Notes under the pieces: model-generated
The model's database searches: none
What the model was told of the DNA's origin: nothing
What the model saw: the letters and a program-made list of their open reading frames with translations, nothing else
Translations under genes and position numbers: made by a program
Assembly: GCA_018136815.1 (NCBI GenBank)
Contig: CM030941.1
Span: 3,124,600 to 3,188,599 of the forward strand
Source of the DNA: Isochrysis galbana
Lineage: Eukaryota > Haptophyta > Isochrysidales > Isochrysidaceae
Direction of reading: 5' to 3'
DNA: 64,000 nucleotides
Part shown: positions 42,311 to 50,000 of the stretch, piece by piece
How positions within the stretch are numbered: the first letter of the stretch is position 1
Layout of the letters: each line of letters begins with the position of its first letter

Positions 42311-42623
42311 CCCGATCGTTACGGCCGTTTCCCTTCGGAACCCCTCGCGAGAGGGTTCTTTACGATTTAGGAACCCCCCGAGCGCGGGGGGTCTAAGCCT
42401 CGGCACCGCGATGTCCTGGAAGCGGCAAACCGCAGCGAGTGGGCGAACCGCGTCTTTAAACTTAGTCCCTCCGCCGCGCTCCCGCGACGAACGCCGAGAT
42501 GAGATCTGGCAGACCGACACGTCCCGACCTTCGCCGTGGGCGTCGTCCTATTTATATCACCTACGCCCTCGAGGCTGGCGGCTCGCTCACTCGCTCACGC
42601 ATATCCGTTTCACGGACCACTGA
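42311..42623. other. Intergenic with two G/C hairpins
   Basis: CCCCTCGCGAGAGGG at about 42340 and CCCCCCGAGCGCGGGGGG at about 42374 could fold. CCTATTTATATCACC at about 42547 resembles a TATA context ahead of the frame at 42624, with no other support. Confidence 0.3.
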
Positions 42624-42910
42624 TTGTTGGAGCAGTGCCGCTTGCGAATGAGAAGGAAGCGGAGCGCCCGTCGTTCTTACGACGGGCCGACGGGACGCCC
42701 CAGTTTCTCTGATACGGTCCGATCCCTCCTCCATCCCCTTGATGTCCCAGATGGCACAATAGGCAATAGGCTTCTAATAGGTTCTATTAACTTTTTACTG
42801 CCGGGCCGATTACCGAAACAGGTGACGGGTGCTTCACCACAGCTGTTTTGTACGGTGGCTCATGGGCGGGAGGGCTTCTACGAGAAATACTGGACTCAAA
42901 ATCCTAGATG
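42624..42910 (+). CDS. Unrecognised frame, possible gene or TE fragment
   Basis: This is the first ~95 codons of an open frame that runs to 43085. Composition looks protein-like up to about 42900 (SFSDTVRSLLHPLDVPDGTI, LLIGSINFLLPG, LFCTVAHGREGFYEKYW), then it enters a MITE-like end at 42902. I do not recognise it. It has no ATG at 42624 (TTG there; ATG at 42648). It could be a TE-encoded fragment. Confidence 0.3.
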
Positions 42911-43065
42911 GGAAATACGGTGCTGGGGCCTGCAATCCTACGTGTCAAACACAGGAACAGTGTTTTTTTCGGCCCAAAATACAAAATACATGTGTTTCGC
43001 TGTTTTATTTCGGGCGGCCGCCCCCCCCCCGCAAGTCTATTTTTACTTTTTACACTGTTTTTCTC
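42902..43065. repeat. Relic of the 17.1 kb MITE family and T/C-rich sequence
   Basis: CCTAGATGGGAAATACGG at 42902 matches the TIR of the MITE at 17116. No opposite TIR was found, so the copy is broken. CCAAAATACAAAATACATGT further in recalls the GTATTTG motifs of that MITE. Confidence 0.45.
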
Positions 43066-43196
43066 AACTATCGTTAAAACGATAGGGTCATGGAGCGCGC
43101 GCCGCTCCCCTCCTACCCTGCTCAGGTTGTTCCGTCATACCGTCATATGACACTTACCATGGAACTGAGTATGATGTCATACATCTCATATCATAG
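43066..43196 (+). mobile_element. LINE 5' end fragment with terminal hairpin
   Basis: It starts AACTATCGT-TAAA-ACGATAG, GGTC, ATG 43090 (MERAPLPSYPAQVVPS). The hairpin and start are the same as in the minus-strand copy at 21602-21578. ORF1 homology is lost after about 20 codons and the next element begins at 43197. Confidence 0.65.
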
Positions 43197-43524
43197 AACC
43201 TACTTTTATAATGGGGGTCAATGGGGGCCTCGCGCCCCCCTCTCTCCATCGCGGACACTCCCCGGGGTGGGCCCGTACAATCAACCTCAGCCCCTGCCCT
43301 CTGGCAGCTGGCAGGGGCTGGGCAATCATCATCCTGGCCCAGACCCTTCGTGGGCGCGGGCCGCGAATCGCACTCCCACGCCCATACTGCATACTGGCAA
43401 CCTACTTTTATAAGTGGGGGTCAATGGGGGCCTCGCGCCCCCCATTCTCCATCGCGGACACCCCCCGGGGTGGGACCGTACACTCAATCCCAGCCCCTGC
43501 ACTTTGGCAGGGGCCTAGCCGAGT
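43197..43524 (+). mobile_element. Two tandem 5' ends of element E
   Basis: Copies begin at 43197 (stem damaged) and 43399: CCTACTT-TTAT-AAGTGGG, GGTCA, then ATGGGGGCCTCGCG. Each continues with GCGGACAC(T/C)CCCCGGGGTGGG and a CCCCTGC-rich palindrome, matching 45823-45940. The second copy stops at the LINE fragment at 43525. Neither has the E 3' tail. Confidence 0.7.
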
Positions 43525-44510
43525 CCGTTGTATTCGCAAAAAGTAGAGCCTTGCTTAGTGTTGTGTATCTGTCCAATGTTCTTATCAGTACCGATTCTTC
43601 TGAGAATTCGATACCGTCGTAATGTATTCTGTAGAAGTCTGTTATGATGTATCTCCATGCTAGAGTGTATAGTATGGTCAATGATCTTGGTGATTTGCCC
43701 CCGGGGTGCATGAAAAGGTTATCAATGATGACCTCCTCTCTGTTTCTATCGTTCCTGGGTACAAATCGCGCAAGTCTGTCGAGCGTCTCTAGTATTTTGA
43801 CTATTCTCGGGCATTCGCCCATGTGAGTGGAAGACTCATATGCCGCTCTGCACATGCGGCACGTTTTGTCTCCATCTGCGAAGCGGTTGTAAGTACCTAT
43901 CCGTCTGTAGGTAAGGTGTTTGAAATGGAGATGTGTGTCTCTCGCTGTCATCAACGGGGAGGTGTAGAGTGTGGCCAAGTGTTCCCAGGTGCTTTCGGTT
44001 ACCGGTAAACGTTGCGCCCAGTTTTCGGGGCCCGTTAGGCGTCTGCGCTTGTCGTCTGTTTTTTGTAGTGCTCGTGTCAGTTGTTCCACTCCCGTTTCGT
44101 CTAGTGGCGTGTTTCCGTCGAGCGTATACTCGTCCGCCAGGGGGTATTCTAGCCTCTTGTTGGATTTGTATCCTTCCCCCCATTTTGCCGGCGGGGAGGG
44201 GTCTAGATGTGCGGGGGCATTAGTCAGCCTTTCGCCTATTATAGGTGTACCTATGTATGAAAGCTCTGCTTCGTGCCATATGCCTTTGAGTTCGGCAAAG
44301 TAGTTGCCGTCTTGGTCTATATGTATTTATTTTCGGGAGGGGCTCTTCCGGGCCTTCTTGCCCCCCGATCACTCTTTGCGGTGCCGTGGTTTCTCTTTCC
44401 GTTGGGTTCGTTAGTGTCGCTAACATCTCTTTGGCGTGGTTCGCTATTGTGTCCCATGTCTCTAGGAATTTGTCTCTCGGGATATATTCTCCCTGAAAGT
44501 GTGAGTCGGG
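43525..44510 (-). mobile_element. LINE ORF2 3' fragment with CCHC-like motif, frameshifted
   Basis: Read on the minus strand it starts near DSHFQGEYIPRDKF (about 44505), matching the end of the ORF at 54958. It continues LETWDTIANHAKEML, then about 44318 loses two bases in an AT repeat, shifting frame. From there the frame is open to the stop and carries LPVTESTWEHLATLY, the Cys/His set CRMC........H....C (residues around DKTCRMCRAAYESSTHMGEC), WRYIITDFYRIHYD and ALLFANTTDSAR. A C-terminal zinc knuckle of this type is common in LINE ORF2 proteins. RT core and 5' end are absent. Confidence 0.75.
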
Positions 44511-44596
44511 CGCTGGCGTGGTACAAGGGGTGGCGGTCCAGGCGGTCGGGCCAGGGCGTAATCCACGAAGCAAACGGCGGCCGCCTCGCCAAATCC

Positions 44597-44870
44597 CTAG
44601 CGGCGGCTGCGACCGAGGACAATGAGGCAACGGAGGTAGGCACGGTGGGCCTCGGGGACCTCCGCCTCACCTTCGCAAAGAAAGCGCATGAAGGGCTGGC
44701 AGTAGTACGGCGAATGCGCACCATCGCCAGTGCCATAGCGCCAGTTGTCTGGGTGGTCGGGGCGACCTGTGTCAGTGTCCGGTGGCGCAGGGCGGAAGAA
44801 TGCGCAATAGGCACATCCCGTGGCATTCGTCCACACCCCGCCCTCTGACGTGGGGCGTTGTGTGCGGGGG
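44597..44870 (-). pseudogene. Retroelement gag C-terminal Cys/His module fragment
   Basis: The minus-strand frame has WTNATGCAYCAF, WRYGTGDGAH and CQPFMRFLCE, each matched in the gag at 58630-58800 (WTNENGCAFCAF, WKYGTGDGAH, CQPYIRFLCE). The spacing CxxC, about 25 residues, GDGAH, 3-4, C, about 7, C suggests a metal-binding fold of a kind I cannot name. It is isolated from any LTR here and lies directly upstream of the LINE fragment. Confidence 0.65.
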
Positions 44871-44895
44871 GTAGTTAGAGTGGCGTCGGTGGGGC

Positions 44896-45155
44896 GAGGG
44901 GAATCAGGGTCACACAAGGGGGCGGTTCCTTGCACCGGCGATACCTGAACGCGCGACTTAGCCTAAAAACGCGAGGCGCACGCAAGGAGGTAAGCCAGGT
45001 GAGGGGCAAGCAGGCGACAAGGGAGGCGACAAAGGAGGCGAGGGCAACAAGGGCGAATGGGCGAATGTAGGATCCTGCGACGGTGACTAGCTAGTGACTA
45101 GCCTGCAAGGAGGGGACATAGAAACGCAGACAACTTCTAAAACAAAAAGGTCGAT
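44896..45155 (+). repeat. Dispersed repeat A, 3' part
   Basis: CAGGGTCACACAAGGGGGCG through the GGCGACAA minisatellite and CTAGTCAC... to ACTTCTAAAACAAAAAGG matches 5786-5972 and, reversed, 18164-18350 and 17033-17110. Its end abuts a LINE fragment. Confidence 0.7.
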
Positions 45156-45513
45156 CGCGGATGCGACAACTGGACTTTAGGGGCGTGAGTTTGAGTTTGC
45201 GCGCGTTGCTTAGCGCATGCTTCCAGAAGCTCGGGAGTTTGCTCGTTCCCGTTATCCCGTCTGTCAGCTTGTTTGTAGGTATTGTCGAGAGGAGGGAACA
45301 AGGCTCTGCCTGTTTCCTGCTTCTGGAGCTGCTGGAGAGGCGAGGGCGGGGGAGCCATGTCGACGTCGTTGTCGGGTGGGGCCTGCGAGCGCTTCGGCTC
45401 AGGCGGCTTGGGGCGGCCCCTGTGGGGCGTCGTGGACGAGTCGTGGCGGCTGGGGCCTGAGAGGTGGGAGCGGTCGGCGCGCGCTCCATCGCTAAAACTA
45501 TAACAATAGTTTT
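45156..45513 (-). mobile_element. Internally deleted LINE: 5' hairpin and ORF1 start fused to ORF2
   Basis: On the minus strand: hairpin AAAACTAT-TGTT-ATAGTTTT (45513-45494), ATG 45489 (MERAPTAPTSQAP). After about 190 bases, at ~45300, the ORF1-type sequence jumps directly into ORF2 (LSTIPTNKLTDGI, SKLPSFWK), which matches 54600-54720. About 130 bases later the match ends at repeat A. The joint is inside an ORF2 codon run in a different frame from ORF1, so this is a deletion product with no coding capacity. Confidence 0.75.
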
Positions 45514-45822
45514 GTTGGACTCTCCGAGATATGGTCTGTTTAGGCATGTTGTGCCATTTTCCATTTTGAATTTTGGGTTACGCTTCGTTGTTCATTGTGG
45601 GTTGTGGCACAACGTATACAACGTACAACCGTTGTGGTTGTGGTTGTGGGGGCTCCCGGGGGGTCTGAGTCTGAGGCCCAAAGGGCAAAGGGCATCGAAG
45701 ATGTGCTAGATGGGTGTTTTCCAGGGTGTCTGCCGCTTTACTTTGGTGTAGATCATCAATCCTGACTGTTTCATTTTCACGCCCTGAGAAGTGAGAAGTT
45801 AATATAGTATATAGTGTTTGAC
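45514..45822. other. Spacer
   Basis: No gene seen. GTTGTGGTTGTGGTTGTGGG at about 45635 is a short simple repeat. Confidence 0.35.
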
Positions 45823-46817
45823 AACCTACTTTTATAAGTGGGGGACAATGGGGGTCTCGCGCCCCCCTCACACCATCGCGGACACCCCCCGGGGTGGGCC
45901 CGTACAATCAACCCCAGCCAGCCCCTGCCCTTTGGCAGGGGCAGGGCACTCAACAATCTGGCCCAGCGAGGGCAGGGCACTCAACAATCTGGCCCAGACC
46001 CTTCGGGGGCGCGGCCCGCGAGCCGCACTCCCACGCCCGCGCTGGGCCTGCCCTCGAGCTGACTCCCCCTCTGTCCCTGGTCGCCAGGCATACAGGTGTC
46101 TCTGGGCGGCTCCCATGGCCAGCGAGGCGAGCGTGGGAGAGGCAGGGGGACCCAGGGGCTGAGCCCCAGCCTCCACTGCCCCCTGAGCTGCCCTTGCTGG
46201 CCCCATGGGAGCCCCCAAAGGGCCCCTGAGAGCAGGCCAGGGCGCGCCGCATGGCGACGCGCCGCAGGGACGACGAAGGGAGAGAGTGGAGAGAGGGAGA
46301 GGGGGGGTTTTGCACCCCCCCCGCTGGAGTGCGGTTAGAAACAGGCCCCGTCTGCGTAAGCAAACGGGTAGGAGGCGGCCGGCGACAGGCGGGAGAGAGA
46401 AGGGAGCGGCTCAAGCTCGAGAAGAGTATCCTGAAGGTGGCACAGGCTACTCGAGTCGCAGTCGTTTATTTCTCGAGAACTGCTCACGGCGCGAGCTGGA
46501 AGGGCCGTTCTCCTTTTTTGACGAGAGGTTCCTCCCCCCCCCCCCCCGGTGCTTTTTCCCGGAGAGTCGGCCGGCGTCGATCGGTCCGCCTCAATGGGTT
46601 TTCCCTCATTTTAACTTGTGGGGAGTTAGAGAATGGGAATGGGAGCCGGGGGCTTGCGAGGGGGGAGATGTGAGATGTGGAGGGGTGCATAGATGTATGT
46701 ATCTGGGGCAACAACACGCGCCAAGGTGTACGGGCAGGTGCGCTGAGGGCTGTCGTGTTAGTACCGGGCTAGTGAGAGTAGTGGTACAAATGCTCAGTTA
46801 GATTATTATTATTATTA
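45823..46817 (+). mobile_element. Non-autonomous retroelement E, complete
   Basis: It is flanked by 14-bp duplications ATATAGTGTTTGAC (45809-45822, 46818-46831). It starts AACCTACTT-TTAT-AAGTGGG, GGGACA, ATG 45848, and ends in a microsatellite-like (ATT)n tail. An internal CAGGGCACTCAACAATCTGG unit is duplicated at 45943-46000. The middle is distantly like C (CCCCAGCCT..ACTGCCCCCTGAGCTGC; CGCGCCGCATGG...CGCCGCAGGGA), so C and E are diverged relatives. No conserved protein. Confidence 0.85.
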
Positions 46818-46831
46818 ATATAGTGTTTGAC

Positions 46832-47060
46832 CGCCCTATTTTTATTTGAGTCTCTGCAAAACCCCTATTTTTCTTCTTTCATCTAAGCCGGGTGCTTCCC
46901 CCCCCCCGGCGGTATCTGCGTCGGCCGCCGCTTTGCTTTTCGCCTCCTCCCTCTCCCCTCTCCCTCTCTCCATCCCCTCCCTCCTTCCCTCCCCCCTCCC
47001 TCCTTCCCTCCCCCCTCCCTCCCCCTCCCTCTCTCCGTCTCCGTCTCCCTCCCGCCCTGG
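46832..47060 (+). promoter_or_regulatory. Pyrimidine-rich upstream region of the CHAT/NB-ARC gene
   Basis: 46940-47060 is CT-rich on the coding strand (CCCTCCCTCCTTCC repeats) directly before the ATG. No TATA box is seen. Probably 5' UTR and initiator region. Confidence 0.35.
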
Positions 47061-50000
47061 ATGTCCCACCGCCTCAAGATCCGCCGCCACGGCGAGCTCG
47101 GGAGAGGGAAGCTGGTGGTCCGGCCTGAGTCCTGGGACGGCTTGCTCGCAGCCTGTTCCGCAAAGCTCACCCGGCCATCGGAGGTGGTGCCCTTCATCGC
47201 TCGCCGAGTCTTTGTGGAAGAGGGTGGATTCGAGGTCGAGTCGCTCGATGAGATTGATCCATCCGACGTCCTCATCGTCACTGCGGGAGAGGAGTATGTG
47301 GTGGACGCAGACGGACGTAGCTGCGAGACGCGCAGGGCACAGAGCCTCGATGGGATCTCGCTCGCCTCGAGCTTGAGCGAACTGGCCAGGCAGCTGACGA
47401 GCAGTTCAGCACTGAGCGACGGCTCCGTCCCACTGCTGCCACTCTCAAGCTCCATGTCGGAGGGCACAGGCTCGGCTGCAGGCGGCGCGCCGGAGCCAGC
47501 GAGAGCGCAGGCCGGCGGCGGCGCGACCAAAGGTGCTGCCGACCCGGTGCACGCGGCGCTCGACCTGGTGGTGATCCAATCGTCCCCGCTCACGCTCGTA
47601 CATGGTGGTAAGATGCGCCCAATGCCGCAGCTCAACTCGCTGCTCGAGCGCGAGCGGCTGGCCGAGATCCTCTCGCGCGCGGGCCGGCTCATCCGCATCG
47701 CCTTTGAGACGGCCACCACAGACAATGTGCGTGCTGTCATGACGCTCGGCGCGCGCGCGCTCCACTACTCGGGCCACGGCGAGGAGTCGTGCCTCGCCTT
47801 CGAGGACGGTTTCGGCTCCACGCACCAGATCACTCCACCGCTGCTCGCGTCGACAGTCGTCGCTGGCTGCCGTGCCGCCAATGCGGCGGCCGACGCGGCA
47901 GGCGCCGAGCCCAACCATGGGGGCGCCGCGCTCAAGCTAGTCTTTGTGTGCGCGTGTCACTCCCAGCCGGCAGCCAACGCCTTTGTGCGCGCAGGCGTGC
48001 CCCACGTCGTGGCGGTGCGCTCGACCGGGCAAGTGCTCGACCAGGTGAGCGCGCGGGTGCGGGGCCTATGGGCGCACCGGCGCCCGTGCGCATCCACCTC
48101 TGATTGCTGCCATCTCCCCATGGTTGCCGCGGTCCAGGTGGCCATCTGCTTCACGCGCCACTTCTACCTCGCCCTCTTTGCTGGCCAGTCAATCGCGCAG
48201 GCGTTCGAGGTAGCGCAGGCGGCTGTACGTGCGATGCCCTCGTCCAAGGTGCAGGCCGCCACTGCTGCCGGGATGCCATCCGGCGGACAAAGGCAGTGGA
48301 GTGTGCGCGTTACGACCCGATCTTGCCTAACGCCGTCCGGCGCCACAGGTGCATTCCTCCACGTCGGCGCAGCGCGAGTCGGACCAGTTCATCCTCTTAC
48401 CTCCGCATCGCGAGCACTCTGAAGTTATCTTCCCGTCCCTTCCTCTCGGCGCCTTGGACGACGCTTCGCGACCACTAGCAGAGACAAACTTGCCGACGCT
48501 CTCCGAGGTCTTCGTGGGGCGGCAAGTCATCATCCAGTGCGCCGTCGCACCCTGCCACACCCCGCCGGCATGGTGCTCGCGCCCGCCTCGCCCGCCACCA
48601 GCGCGCCTCTGGCCACCGACTCATGGTGTTGCGCCGTGCTCAGGTCCGCCGTGCGCGCCCTGTTGTCCGAGCGCCGCCGGTGCGTTTGTATCGTCGGTGC
48701 CGGCGGTATCGGCAAGACAGCGCTAGCCATCGCAGTCGCGCACTACCTCCGCGTTCGTCACGCCTTTCAGGATGGCGTCTTCTCAGTTGACGCACGCGGG
48801 CTTCGCTCTGTGAACCAGCTGTGCTACGGCATTGCAGCTGCGCTCCGTCTGCCAAACGTCGCGACCGCTTCCGACCTCCAGATACGAGAGGAGATTCTGG
48901 GCGCCCTTGTGAAGCGCTCCACCCTGCTCCTCATCGACCGCTGCGATCTGCTCTCTCAGGACCGAGCTGCATCGTCGGGCTTCGTTGACTTGCTGTCGGC
49001 CCTGCTGCGGCGGGCTCCACGACTGCAGCTCCTTCTCACATGCAGGAAGGCTGTGGGGGTGCCGCACGAGCAGCCGCTCACCCTCCACGTCACCGAGCTT
49101 CAGGCGCATGAGGCGCAAGCGCTCTTGAGACAGGTGTGGCCGCCGCCGCTGGCGAGGCGTGCCCGGCTCAAGACCTGCGATCCGCGCACGCGGGCCAGCC
49201 CCTCCCAACCTCCCGCCACCCGCCCTTCCACCCGCCCCCTTAGATGGCTCCGAACGTCCCCTCGTCGCACGCGGCGCTCATCGCCGAGCTCTGCGGGTGC
49301 ATGCCCCTTGCGCTCCGCCTCTGCGGATGCGCGATGTCGCACTCCCAGCTGGCTATCTCGCCGAATGATCTGATTGCACGACTGCAGGTGAGGTGGCGGC
49401 ATCGCCGGGTGCCTTGGCGCATTTCCGCTTGCTTCGCAATAATCACGCATCGAAATGTCCAGCAAGGCACCTCGCAGCCCGTTGAGCGACTTCGCGTGAC
49501 TTGCGACTTCTCGCCGAGGTTCTTTCCACCCCAGCCCGACACCAGCGCGCCCGACGCCGTATGCACGGCTTCACTACTCTGTTGACCGGCGCGCCCTCTC
49601 GCGTAGGTCGAGGGGCGGCGCCTGCGCGAGCTGCGCGCCCTTTCCGCGCGGTCGGGCGATGCCTCGATTGAGGCCACCATCGGCACCTCTTATCATGCGC
49701 TGCCCGCCCGGCTGCGCGCAGCCTTCCTCTGCTTGTGCGAATTTCCGGGTTCATTTGATGGGGCTGCCGCAGCGTCACTCTTGTGTACACCTCACAGTGG
49801 GGCCTTGCTTCCCACACCCGACGGAGCCGATTCGCATACCAGCGGCGCACTAGCAGTCTGTGCGACCGCCGTCGCGTCCACGTTGTCCAACGCCGAGCAT
49901 GGAAGGGACGGTGATGGCAAGAGTAATCGCGCAACGCGCTCCCCGGCTACATCACTAGGGCCATCGCGTCAGGCGTCAGAGACTGATGCCACCCCGGACG

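Noticed and set aside
41448-42370. Ser/Leu/Pro-rich frames of 193 and 288 aa
   Set aside because: Produced by the (CT)n tract; all frames on the strand are open for the same reason.
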